Assembly (NCBI GenBank): GCA_943325485.2
Contig: CALPPP020000031.1
Coordinates: forward strand, 1-9,819
DNA: 9,819 bases
DNA from: Rickettsia typhi
GTDB lineage: Bacteria > Pseudomonadota > Gammaproteobacteria > Burkholderiales > Burkholderiaceae_C
Direction of reading: 5' to 3'
The translations under genes were made by a program, and so were the position numbers. The notes beneath the pieces are model-generated. The model saw nothing but the letters and a program-made list of their open reading frames with translations. It ran no database searches and had not been told where the DNA came from. Below are positions 1 through 6,836 of this stretch, one piece after another; position 1 is the stretch's first letter, and each line of letters starts with the position of its first letter.

Positions 1-532
<532 letters not shown>

Positions 533-608
533 GTCTTTAATGGAATACCCCTAAATAAAACAGAGATTTATCACTGTTCATTTTGGGAATTCTTCCTTAT
601 TCTGCAGG

Positions 609-629
609 TTGAACCCATGGGGTGTTCAA
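609..629. promoter_or_regulatory. Imperfect palindrome just upstream of the cyclase ribosome binding site
   Basis: TTGAAC (609-614) and GTTCAA (624-629) are perfect inverted 6-mers. CC/GG pairs inside them extend the stem, with one bulged T at 623 and an ATGG loop. The element ends 5 bases before the AAAGGAG Shine-Dalgarno sequence at 635-641. It could be a repressor operator or a 5'-UTR hairpin affecting translation of the cyclase gene. A regulatory role is inference from position and symmetry only. Confidence 0.35.
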
Positions 630-647
630 TTTTTAAAGGAGAACGGT

Positions 648-1754
648 ATGAAGTTAAAGTTTTTGCTTTCAGTATCTGCTTCGATGATCATGGGACTTGC
701 CTTCGCGCAAGAAGGTACCCAGCACCATGCACTCAAAGGACCGATTGACGATGCGGCTCTCACATGGGCGCCCTCCAAATGGGGCGCAGATGACCGAATT
801 GGAAGTGCCAACCACACCAAAAATTCAGCCAATATTGCCCGTGCTTTAAGTACCATCAAACAAAACAAATCTGTCACCATTGGTAAACATTACCACTCAG
901 AAGCGCCTGGATTTGGTCCTCGTAAATGGAATATGTGGATTCCTGGCACACCTACCGGCGGCCCTTTCGGAAAAAACGCCTTGGTCTACCACGATGAGTT
1001 GGTAACGACGCCCATTGGCCAAATTCAAACCCAGTTTGATGGTCCTGGCCACATTTATGTGAACACCTCCAAAGGCCCCATGGGCTACAACGGCATCATC
1101 AGCTGGGACGCTTATGAGCGTGGCGCTGGAGACCAAGTGGTTGGCATGGGTCCCCATGGCGTTGATCACATTGCAGAGTTTGGATTTGTGTGCCGGCTGG
1201 TGGTCTTGGATGCGGTGGCTTACCGTAAATCTCAGGGCAAGCTGTCTGCCGCTGCTGAAATGTTGCCGGTTCCCAAACAACCTGGCGACATCGGCATTGT
1301 CACAGCCGATGATGTCAAAGCCATTGTCAAAGCGCAAGGCCTCAAAGAAATTGGCCCTGGCGACTGCGTCGCTTTGCACACTGGCCAAGGCAATTCATGG
1401 GGTGCTTCTAAATTCAAAAAGATGAGCTCTGAACAACGCGCTGCAGCACGTGCGCTTTTTGCAGAAGGCGAGCCTGGCTTTGGTATGAGCGCTTGTACCT
1501 ATTTGGCCAGCCGCGATATTGCACTGACCATGGGCGACACCTCTGCCAACGATGCGCAGCCTGGCAATGAAGAAATGGGCTATGCCGTTCCCTGCCACAC
1601 CGATATGCAAACTCGCCGCGGCATTTGGAATTTGGAAAACGTGGACACAGAGAGCTTGCTCAACGCTGGTGTCAAGGAAGGCGCCTTTATTTGGGCCCCT
1701 TTGAAGATCATTGGTGCGACAGGCTCGCCTGGGAACCCCATGGTTTTGTATTGA
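648..1754 (+). CDS. Exported cyclase-family (kynurenine-formamidase-like) hydrolase
   Basis: A 368-residue protein of the Cyclase superfamily (PF04199 type: metal-dependent amidohydrolases such as kynurenine formamidase and isatin hydrolase). I start it at ATG 648 because AAAGGAG (635-641) sits 6 bases upstream and a signal peptide follows at once (MKLKFLLSVS ... MGLAFA, likely cut before QEG). A TTG at 609 in the same frame has no comparable site. Family features are GDIGIVTADDVKAIV, then IGPGDCVALHTGQG, and a GFVCRLVVLDAVAY block matching the usual RGVLLD segment. The metal motif, normally HxGTHxDxPxH, reads QIQTQFDGPGH: Asp131 and His135 are kept, while the two leading His positions are Gln125 and Gln129. 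Longer family members may carry such a variant, but from memory only. The protein is probably periplasmic and its substrate is unknown. It appears monocistronic, with its own terminator. Confidence 0.85.
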   Translation: MKLKFLLSVSASMIMGLAFAQEGTQHHALKGPIDDAALTWAPSKWGADDRIGSANHTKNSANIARALSTIKQNKSVTIGKHYHSEAPGFGPRKWNMWIPGTPTGGPFGKNALVYHDELVTTPIGQIQTQFDGPGHIYVNTSKGPMGYNGIISWDAYERGAGDQVVGMGPHGVDHIAEFGFVCRLVVLDAVAYRKSQGKLSAAAEMLPVPKQPGDIGIVTADDVKAIVKAQGLKEIGPGDCVALHTGQGNSWGASKFKKMSSEQRAAARALFAEGEPGFGMSACTYLASRDIALTMGDTSANDAQPGNEEMGYAVPCHTDMQTRRGIWNLENVDTESLLNAGVKEGAFIWAPLKIIGATGSPGNPMVLY

Positions 1755-1778
1755 CATTGATCTGACTGAAGTCAGGCC

Positions 1779-1808
1779 AGCACCTTCCGAAAGGAAGGTG
1801 CTTTTTTT
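1779..1808 (+). terminator. Strong rho-independent terminator of the cyclase gene
   Basis: A perfect 10-bp stem AGCACCTTCC / GGAAGGTGCT closes on a GAAA tetraloop (1789-1792) and is followed by seven T residues (1802-1808), 24 bases after the cyclase stop. A smaller hairpin, CTGAC-TGAA-GTCAG (1762-1775), lies just before it. The T tract overlaps the stop codon of the opposing minus-strand gene (TAA on the complement of 1807-1809). Read on the minus strand, no T tract follows the stem, so it should stop plus-strand transcription only. Confidence 0.93.
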
Positions 1809-2385
1809 ATCTCTTCTCGATTAAAAAAAGATACTCAGGCGCACATTCAGGTGCACACACCACAGCCCAGCCTTTGTCTTCGCTGGAGAAACCAAACCAA
1901 ATATGGGTTTCATCTTTGATGTCGTTGACCGTGTCCATGCGGATCAAACGCTTGGGCAGTTGCTTGTCAGGAAAATTTTTCACCTTGCTGAAGATATTGT
2001 CATAGGCATCTTGGATATCTTGACCCACAACCTCATAAGCTGCAATCCGCCTGAAAAACCGCATGCCCGGTTCTGGCTTGCGAGTGCGGGGTGAGAAAGC
2101 CGAAATGAATGGCCTATCAAAGTAGCTGTTGGGGTAGCGCCAGTTCCAGTCGCTGTTGCTGGAGATGAATTGGTTGCAATCGATTTCTGACATGAACTCG
2201 ATAATTTTGGGAAAGGTGAAGTTAAACACCGATCGGCAATCCACTTTGCTTTCTTTTTCATCAGCTTGAGCTCCTGTGTGGGCAAAAACAGAGGGCTGCA
2301 AGGTCATGAGACCAGCAATCAAAAAGGCAGATATCAGTTTTGGATGGCGGCGAACAAATGGCAAGTATTTCACTGTGATCCCCAT
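1807..2385 (-). CDS. Secreted four-cysteine protein of unknown function
   Basis: I do not recognise this family. The 192-residue product starts with a signal peptide (basic KYLPFVRRHPK, hydrophobic LISAFLIAGLMTLQ, likely cut after VFA near residue 35), so it should be periplasmic or outer-membrane associated. The mature part holds four cysteines, C50, C70, C177 and C181, enough for two disulfides; the last pair lies in VVCAPECAPEY. A short aromatic block, DWNWRYPNSYF (79-89), stands out. ATG at 2385 has a poor Shine-Dalgarno sequence. GTG at codon 5 is preceded by GGGGA and would give 188 residues with the same signal peptide, so the start is uncertain. It is the last of three minus-strand envelope genes, 71 bp after the membrane protein gene, and may be cotranscribed with it. 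No DUF can be assigned by eye. Confidence 0.75.
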   Translation of the reverse strand: MGITVKYLPFVRRHPKLISAFLIAGLMTLQPSVFAHTGAQADEKESKVDCRSVFNFTFPKIIEFMSEIDCNQFISSNSDWNWRYPNSYFDRPFISAFSPRTRKPEPGMRFFRRIAAYEVVGQDIQDAYDNIFSKVKNFPDKQLPKRLIRMDTVNDIKDETHIWFGFSSEDKGWAVVCAPECAPEYLFLIEKR

Positions 2386-2456
2386 GCATTAGGGGAAAAT
2401 TTTATCTTTGTGTACTCATGTTTAGCAATCAGCAATAGCCCTAGGCGTTGGTGCAT

Positions 2457-3143
2457 TCACGGGTTTCGAAGACGTCGGTGCTGAACAGCCAAACTACCCA
2501 TCGCCAACAGGATGTAGCTCAGGCAGGCCAGCAAATAAATGACTGTGCGCTGCCGTTGGGCCTGACTGTGTTGAACATTGGCGTCGTCCAGTGCCGAGCG
2601 TGCCTGCGAAAGCAAGCCGTCGTTGCTGGCGCATTGCACCGCGTAATTGCGCATATCGGGGTCCGCGATCAAGTCGTAGCTGAACGACTGGTCTTCCCAG
2701 CGCAGGTCGGCAATTTTCTTTTTATACAAATTCACTTTGGTGATTTCTTCGCGCACGATCATGCCGTTCGGGTAACCCTGCAGCACAGCGTAGTCGACCA
2801 TGGCCTGGGCTTCATTGAGCTTGAGTTTGAGTTGATCAATATCGGCTTGAACGCGACTGCGTCCATTGAGGTTGTAAGCGCTGAGTTGTTGCTGCAAAGC
2901 TTGCACACTTTCATCGGCCAAATTGCATTGACGTGCATTGAGTTGTTGCCACAGGCCTCGCTCTTCTATGGTGTGTTCTATGTCCAAGCGCTCACGCTCG
3001 CTTTGCGGGTCGTGCGGCATGGCCCACAACGTGACCATGGTGATGGTCACGATGAATGCAACTTGCAACATCAGCCAAAAGGTCCAAGGGTTGATGTGAA
3101 AACTTTGTACGCCAACAGTGGCGGAGTGGACATGGGTGTTCAT
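2457..3143 (-). CDS. Two-helix inner-membrane protein with coiled-coil-like middle, unknown function
   Basis: I do not recognise this family. The 228-residue product has a transmembrane helix near residues 21-40 (TFWLMLQVAFIVTITMVTLW) and another near 201-220 (VIYLLACLSYILLAMGSLAV), followed by a basic tail (QHRRLRNP). About 160 residues lie between them, largely charged and Gln-rich (for example QALQQQLSAY and DIDQLKLKLNEAQAMV), consistent with alpha-helical or coiled-coil structure. The basic tail suggests the C-terminus is cytoplasmic, which would put the middle domain in the periplasm, where C73 and C171 could pair; this topology is inference. GGTGAG upstream supports ATG 3143. Its start is 5 bases after the stop of the small secreted protein gene, so the two are very probably one operon. 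An open plus-strand frame across the same bases has low-complexity shadow composition and was rejected. Confidence 0.78.
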   Translation of the reverse strand: MNTHVHSATVGVQSFHINPWTFWLMLQVAFIVTITMVTLWAMPHDPQSERERLDIEHTIEERGLWQQLNARQCNLADESVQALQQQLSAYNLNGRSRVQADIDQLKLKLNEAQAMVDYAVLQGYPNGMIVREEITKVNLYKKKIADLRWEDQSFSYDLIADPDMRNYAVQCASNDGLLSQARSALDDANVQHSQAQRQRTVIYLLACLSYILLAMGSLAVQHRRLRNP

Positions 3144-3148
3144 GGGGC

Positions 3149-3454
3149 TTATCTCACCAAGATGGAAGCGGTCATTTGAAGAAAGGGCTGCAATGCACTG
3201 GCAGGGGTGTAGCCAAAACTGGGCAAGTCGCCCGATTGCAGGGGGTTGACCGTCAATGAAACCGGCGTGGCTGAGGCATAGCGTGGCACCTCTGCGCTGT
3301 CAGAAGCGGGGAGATTGCCAGACAAAGCAGCAGCCACATAGGCTTTGCAGGGCGTAGATTCGGGCGCGTTGGCTGCACAGTAGCGCCAGTGTTCGGCGTG
3401 GGCAAGGGGGGTTAAAAGGGTCGAAGTGACTATGAAAGCGATGGTTTTCAGCAT
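3149..3454 (-). CDS. Small secreted protein of unknown function
   Basis: A 101-residue product starting at ATG 3454. That start is chosen because AAAGGGGAT lies just upstream and a clean signal peptide follows (MLKTIAFIVTSTLLTPLAHA, cut before EHW). A longer in-frame reading to 3526 has neither. The mature part is about 80 residues, with two cysteines (C26, C36) close together near its N-terminus that could form a small disulfide loop, then a Ser/Pro/Ala-rich stretch without recognisable motif. It is the first gene of the three-gene minus-strand group, 5 bases from the two-helix membrane protein gene, so the two products are likely made together and may meet in the periplasm. I know no family for it. 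Confidence 0.72.
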   Translation of the reverse strand: MLKTIAFIVTSTLLTPLAHAEHWRYCAANAPESTPCKAYVAAALSGNLPASDSAEVPRYASATPVSLTVNPLQSGDLPSFGYTPASALQPFLQMTASILVR

Positions 3455-3624
3455 GTTTATCCCCTTTGCCACCTTTGGGTGACGGTTAAAGTCAACGAAA
3501 TATTGACACTGCCAAGGGATAAGCAAATTTCACGCCGAAACAGATTTACTTCAAAACAACCCATTAAATCAACATTTTTGTAATTTTTATCGTAATATCT
3601 TGTCAATTTTTCCAAAGGCAGGGT
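3455..3624. promoter_or_regulatory. AT-rich divergent intergenic region between the envelope genes and the globin gene
   Basis: This 170-bp gap holds the start regions of both divergent units. It contains an inverted repeat GTCAA-N7-TTGAC (3491-3507) and a T-rich stretch (3571-3616). A weak plus-strand promoter candidate is TCAACA (3569-3574), 18 bases, TAATAT (3593-3598), ending 26 bases before the globin ATG. I looked for FNR/Dnr-type TTGAT-N4-ATCAA and for an extended NsrR-type palindrome and found neither. Promoter presence follows from the divergent layout; the exact hexamers are guesses. Confidence 0.45.
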
Positions 3625-4161
3625 ATGGCCATCAAAGTTTGCAGCAAGTGCGGGGTAGCTTCTGAGGAAGCAAAACCATCAAAGTGTTCGAAATGTGGTT
3701 CCCGTGATTTCCACGACAGCCTTGGCTCGGCTTTTGGCAAAAAAGCCAGCACCCCAGAGGCGGTGGCAGCTGAAACAGCGCCCGTGCAGCCCAAACCTCC
3801 AGAGTTCGATACCTTGTTTGATAAGTACGGTGGCCTTCCCACGATTGCCAAAGTGGTCAAAGCGTTTCACCATGAAATCATGGCGCGACACCATTTGGCG
3901 GCTTACTTCGAGGGCATTGACATGGAGCACTTGGCCCAGCACACGGTGAAATACGTGGCCTTTGTCATGGGTAAACCCGCAGAGTTCTATACCGGTAGAG
4001 ATATGTACACTGCACATGCCAAGTACCATATCAACGGGATGCACTTCGACGAGGTTGCCGATGTGCTCAAAGATGTGTTGACAGCGGCGGGGATGGCCAA
4101 ACCGGACATTGCACTCGTCATGTTGCGGGTCGAAAGCCTGCGGGAGATGATCATTGCCTAA
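3625..4161 (+). CDS. Group I truncated hemoglobin with N-terminal zinc ribbon
   Basis: A 178-residue product; group I truncated globins are usually about 115-135. Residues 1-30 hold a zinc-ribbon knuckle pair, C6-S-K-C9-G and C21-S-K-C24-G. A Pro/Ala/Glu-rich linker (about 35-60) leads to the globin domain (61-178), recognised by LFDKYGGLPTI, LAAYFEGIDMEHL, FYTGRDM and AHAKYHI...HF. By hand alignment to M. tuberculosis trHbN and Synechocystis GlbN, the proximal F8 histidine is H131. B10, normally Tyr, is H82; E7 is L103; E10 is H106, the position of the sixth heme ligand in Synechocystis GlbN; E11, often Gln, is T107. A heme protein binding O2 or NO, or acting in redox chemistry or sensing, is likely; there is no signal peptide, so it is cytoplasmic. 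Its end overlaps the next gene by 8 bases. AGGCAGGG precedes ATG 3625. Confidence 0.9.
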   Translation: MAIKVCSKCGVASEEAKPSKCSKCGSRDFHDSLGSAFGKKASTPEAVAAETAPVQPKPPEFDTLFDKYGGLPTIAKVVKAFHHEIMARHHLAAYFEGIDMEHLAQHTVKYVAFVMGKPAEFYTGRDMYTAHAKYHINGMHFDEVADVLKDVLTAAGMAKPDIALVMLRVESLREMIIA

Positions 4162-4579
4162 GCACGTGAGCGAGCCTGCTAATTTCAACGAGCTTGCCCA
4201 GCTGTACATGGCGCATGAATCCGCGCGTTTAAGTCAAGCGGTATTGACTCGCCGAGCAGCGCATTTAAAGGACCACCTATTACCCTTGCTCGGGGACACC
4301 CAGCTCTACGACATCACCGCCATGCGTATCCGCCATTTGACGAGTGAGCTAGAGCGCAAAGGCCTTTCTCGGGCCCACTTACAGGAAGTGACATTGAGTT
4401 TGCGGGTGTGTTTGAAATACGCGGTGAACAAAGGCTGGCTGAATGTGCTCCCGTGGCCCAAACACCGAGTTCAAGACGATATGCCCATTACCCTTGCCAT
4501 GCCTGTCCTGAGTAACCTTGAATTCAAAGACCTCTACAGCGACTTGCTGGTCGATATTCAAGGCTCAAGGGCTTTTTAA
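4154..4579 (+). CDS. Orphan N-terminal (core-binding) domain of a tyrosine recombinase; catalytic domain absent
   Basis: The 141-residue product resembles the SAM-like core-binding domain of phage-type integrases: FNELAQLYMAH, then HLLPLLGDTQLYDITAMRIR, then LSRAHLQEVT...VCLKYAVNKGWLNVLP, all in the family order. Integrases normally add a catalytic domain of about 170 residues carrying R...HxxR...Y. Here the frame stops about 40 residues after the core-binding domain, near where that domain would begin (VLSNLEFKDLYSDLL), so all catalytic residues are missing. The likely start is TTG 4154, with GGGAG (4142-4146) 7 bases upstream, which overlaps the globin stop by 8 bases and suggests translational coupling; GTG 4166 is an alternative. 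The 3' end overlaps the opposing PEBP-like gene by 15 bases. It is either an integrase remnant or a stand-alone DNA-binding protein kept with the globin. The domain call is fairly firm; function is unknown. Confidence 0.68.
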   Translation: MPKHVSEPANFNELAQLYMAHESARLSQAVLTRRAAHLKDHLLPLLGDTQLYDITAMRIRHLTSELERKGLSRAHLQEVTLSLRVCLKYAVNKGWLNVLPWPKHRVQDDMPITLAMPVLSNLEFKDLYSDLLVDIQGSRAF

Positions 4580-4999
4580 CAGGCCCTGCAAGATCACAAA
4601 TTTTGCTGAAAACGGCGCTTTGGCGCTGCCCACAGCCAAGGGCTTGCCGTCAGCGTCCAAGGCAGTGACGCTGAACTGGTATTCATGTCCCAAGGTGGTG
4701 AAGTTTTCAGGGCAGGGCCCTTTGTAAGCTTTCAAAGCGCCGGGCGCCATGGTGAAGCTGCTGCCAAAAGGCTCGCTTTGGCTGATCTCGCCGCCACCAT
4801 GGTCATCGTCTTTTTGGTCTAAGTCGGTCATCTTGACCCGAATGGTGGTGGTGCCAGCGGGAATGTCTTTGAGGCGAATCTCGGGCGACACCGGTGAGCA
4901 GCGGTGGCTGATGTTCCAAGCAAAAGCGACATCCAAGCGAGATTGCGCGTACGCGCCTGAAACCCCTAACAAAGCTAGCACCATCAAGTATTTTTTCAT
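4565..4999 (-). CDS. Exported PEBP-like (YbhB/YbcL-type) protein
   Basis: A 144-residue product from ATG 4999, chosen because GGAG lies 7 bases upstream and a signal peptide follows (MKKYLMVLALLGVSGAYAQ). In-frame starts at 5011 and 5050 put extra polar residues before it; the latter reaches into the repeat element. The mature part shows the phosphatidylethanolamine-binding-protein layout: CSPVSPEIRLKDIPAGTTTI, then RVKMTDLD, later YKGPCPENFTTLGHEYQFSV followed by TALDADG. The usual DPDAP and His ligand-pocket motifs are replaced by DLDQKDDDHGGGE, so ligand binding may differ from classical members. Two cysteines (in HRCSP and GPCPE) could form a disulfide in the periplasm. The role of bacterial PEBP-like proteins is poorly known and none can be assigned here. 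Its start faces fhs across a 139-bp gap holding two repeats. Confidence 0.75.
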   Translation of the reverse strand: MKKYLMVLALLGVSGAYAQSRLDVAFAWNISHRCSPVSPEIRLKDIPAGTTTIRVKMTDLDQKDDDHGGGEISQSEPFGSSFTMAPGALKAYKGPCPENFTTLGHEYQFSVTALDADGKPLAVGSAKAPFSAKFVILQGLLKSP

Positions 5000-5022
5000 T
5001 CGTTTCTCCATCGATCTTCCAA

Positions 5023-5075
5023 TAATCGGGGTCAGATCCCCATTACACAATTTAATCGGGGTCAGACCCCAATTA
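5023..5075. repeat. Pair of REP-like near-palindromic repeats
   Basis: Two 23-bp units, 5023-5045 and 5053-5075, repeat in direct orientation at a 30-bp period and both start TAATCGGGGTCAGA. Each is also palindromic. The second has GGGGTC-A-GACCCC as core, with TAAT/ATTA outer arms; the first has GGGG-TCAGAT-CCCC with the same arms. From memory, GGGGTCAGACCCC-type palindromes recur in many proteobacterial genomes and are associated with REP/RAYT (IS200-like Y1 transposase) systems. No transposase lies in this window. The pair occupies the gap between the PEBP-like gene and fhs, 24 bases upstream of the former's start codon. Confidence 0.75.
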
Positions 5076-5077
5076 TT

Positions 5078-5106
5078 TTGCGCTAAGTCAAACAGGGGCT
5101 TGTAAA
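5078..5106 (+). promoter_or_regulatory. Candidate sigma-70 promoter of fhs
   Basis: TTGCGC (5078-5083) and TGTAAA (5101-5106) are separated by 17 bases and end 32 bases before the fhs ATG at 5139. Matches to consensus are modest (3/6 and 4/6). The inverted repeat CTAAGT (5083-5088) / ACTTAG (5106-5111) brackets the spacer and could be an operator. Both assignments rest on pattern and position only. Confidence 0.3.
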
Positions 5107-5138
5107 CTTAGGAAAACAACTTTTTTCAAGAGCCCATC

Positions 5139-6812
5139 ATGCGCAGTGACATCGATATCGCCCAAGCCGCCACCCTCCATCGAATCCCCGATTTGGTCAA
5201 GCAACACATGCACATTGCCGACGACCATTTGTACGCCTATGGTCACCACAAAGCCAAACTGTCTTTGAAGCACATTGCCAGCATGCCCGAGAAAAAGGGC
5301 AGCAAACTGATTTTGGTGACCGCCATTTCACCCACGCCTGCGGGTGAGGGCAAGACCACCACCACCGTGGGCTTGGGCGACGCCTTGTGCAAGATCGGCA
5401 AGAAGAGCCTGATTTGCCTGCGCGAACCTTCCTTGGGCCCGGTATTTGGCATGAAGGGCGGCGCCACCGGTGGCGGCATGGCGCAGGTCGTTCCCATGGA
5501 AGACATCAACCTTCATTTCACCGGTGACTTTGGTGCGATTGCTTTGGCGCACAACCTGTTGTCGGCCATGCTCGACAACCATATTCACCATGGCAACACC
5601 CTCAAGATAGACACCCGCCGCATTGTCTGGAAGCGGGTGATGGACATGAACGACCGCGCTTTGCGCCAAATGGTGGTGGGCTTGGGCGGCACCGCCAACA
5701 GCGTGCCACGCGAGGATGGTTTTGACATCGTGGTGGCTTCGGAAGTGATGGCGATTTTTTGCTTGGCCACCAGCTTGGCTGACTTGAAGACCCGCCTGGG
5801 TCGTATCGTCGTGGCCTACAACACCGAGGGTGCACCGGTGCTCGCCAGCGATTTGCAAGCGCATGGCGCGATGGCCGCTTTGCTCAAAGACGCTTTGGCA
5901 CCCAATATCGCGCAGACTTTGGAAAACAACCTGGCCTTCATTCACGGCGGCCCGTTTGCCAATATCGCCCACGGCTGCAACTCGGTGATCGCCACCGCCA
6001 CTGCCATGAAATTGGCCGACTATGTGGTCACCGAAGCCGGTTTTGGCGCCGACTTGGGTGCTGAAAAATTCATCGACATCAAATGCCGCAAAGCGGGTTT
6101 GCAGCCCTCTGCAGTGGTCTTGGTGGCCACCGTGCGAGCGTTGAAATACCACGGCGGCGTGGGCGTGAAAGAGCTGGGCACTGAAAACCTAGACGCCTTG
6201 AAAAAAGGCATGGTCAACCTTGAGCGTCACTTGGCCAATATCAAAAACCATTACGGCCTGCCTTGCGTGGTCGCCATCAACCACCGCACCGAAGACACGG
6301 CAGCAGAAATCAGCTTGTTGGAAAAAGCCTGTGCCGCCTATGGCGCACAGGTGGTGGTGGCCAAGCACTGGGCCGAGGGTGGCGCAGGTGCGGTCGAGTT
6401 GGCAAATGCGGTGGTGGCTTTGTGCGAACAACCTAACCAGTTTCAGTTTGTCTACCCCGAAACCGCCACGCTGTGGGAGAAGGCGCAAACAGTCGCGCAA
6501 AAAATTTACGGCGCACAAGGCATTTCAGCGGACGCCAAAATCCGTGGACAAATCGATAAATTGCAAGAGCAGGGCTATGGCCATTACCCGATTTGCATTG
6601 CCAAAACCCAGTATTCGTTTTCCACCGATCCCAAGCTCTTGGGTGCGCCCTCTGGCCACACCATGAACATACGTGAAGTGCGTTTGGCGGCAGGCGCGGA
6701 GTTCATCGTCATGGTGTGTGGCGATGTGATGACCATGCCCGGTTTGCCCAAAGTGCCCTCCGCCCATGCCATCGACGTCGATGCGCATGGCAATATCACC
6801 GGTTTGTTCTAA
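5139..6812 (+). CDS. fhs: Formate-tetrahydrofolate ligase (10-formyl-THF synthetase)
   Basis: The 557-residue product matches the normal family length and is intact. It makes 10-formyltetrahydrofolate from formate, ATP and THF in the cytoplasm, supplying one-carbon units for purine and formyl-Met synthesis and allowing formate assimilation. Diagnostic segments are the nucleotide-binding loop [13 protein letters not shown] (64-76), [19 protein letters not shown] (95-113) and [11 protein letters not shown] (120-130), then [45 protein letters not shown] and [13 protein letters not shown] near the C-terminus. The start is ATG 5139, with only a weak AAGAG upstream; the N-terminus [11 protein letters not shown] is typical, so the start is likely right. 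A 24-bp gap to the peroxidase gene suggests cotranscription. Long antisense frames inside it are shadows. Confidence 0.98.
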   Translation: MRSDIDIAQAATLHRIPDLVKQHMHIADDHLYAYGHHKAKLSLKHIASMPEKKGSKLILVTAISPTPAGEGKTTTTVGLGDALCKIGKKSLICLREPSLGPVFGMKGGATGGGMAQVVPMEDINLHFTGDFGAIALAHNLLSAMLDNHIHHGNTLKIDTRRIVWKRVMDMNDRALRQMVVGLGGTANSVPREDGFDIVVASEVMAIFCLATSLADLKTRLGRIVVAYNTEGAPVLASDLQAHGAMAALLKDALAPNIAQTLENNLAFIHGGPFANIAHGCNSVIATATAMKLADYVVTEAGFGADLGAEKFIDIKCRKAGLQPSAVVLVATVRALKYHGGVGVKELGTENLDALKKGMVNLERHLANIKNHYGLPCVVAINHRTEDTAAEISLLEKACAAYGAQVVVAKHWAEGGAGAVELANAVVALCEQPNQFQFVYPETATLWEKAQTVAQKIYGAQGISADAKIRGQIDKLQEQGYGHYPICIAKTQYSFSTDPKLLGAPSGHTMNIREVRLAAGAEFIVMVCGDVMTMPGLPKVPSAHAIDVDAHGNITGLF

Positions 6813-6836
6813 TCAGTTTTTTCCTGAAGGCAAGAG

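Noticed and set aside
1779..1802. Bidirectional terminator also serving the minus-strand gene ending at 1807
   Set aside because: On the minus strand the hairpin is not followed by a T tract, so only plus-strand termination is supported.
2448..3179. 243-codon plus-strand open frame over the two-helix membrane protein gene
   Set aside because: The minus-strand reading has two clear transmembrane helices, a Shine-Dalgarno site and 5-bp spacing to its upstream neighbour; the plus-strand reading has none of these.
3541..3624. Possible FNR/Dnr or NsrR operator upstream of the globin gene
   Set aside because: The region is AT-rich, but I found no TTGAT-N4-ATCAA and no extended NsrR-type palindrome; claiming one would overfit.
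3679..4209. 176-codon antisense frame over the globin gene
   Set aside because: The globin and zinc-ribbon motifs on the plus strand are decisive.
5009..5050. Longer N-terminus for the PEBP-like protein (starts at 5011 or 5050)
   Set aside because: The 5050 start reaches into the repeat element, and both put a polar stretch before the signal peptide; ATG 4999 has a proper GGAG site.
5328..6152. 274-codon open frame antisense to fhs
   Set aside because: Shadow of a highly conserved gene; no recognisable domain and biased composition.
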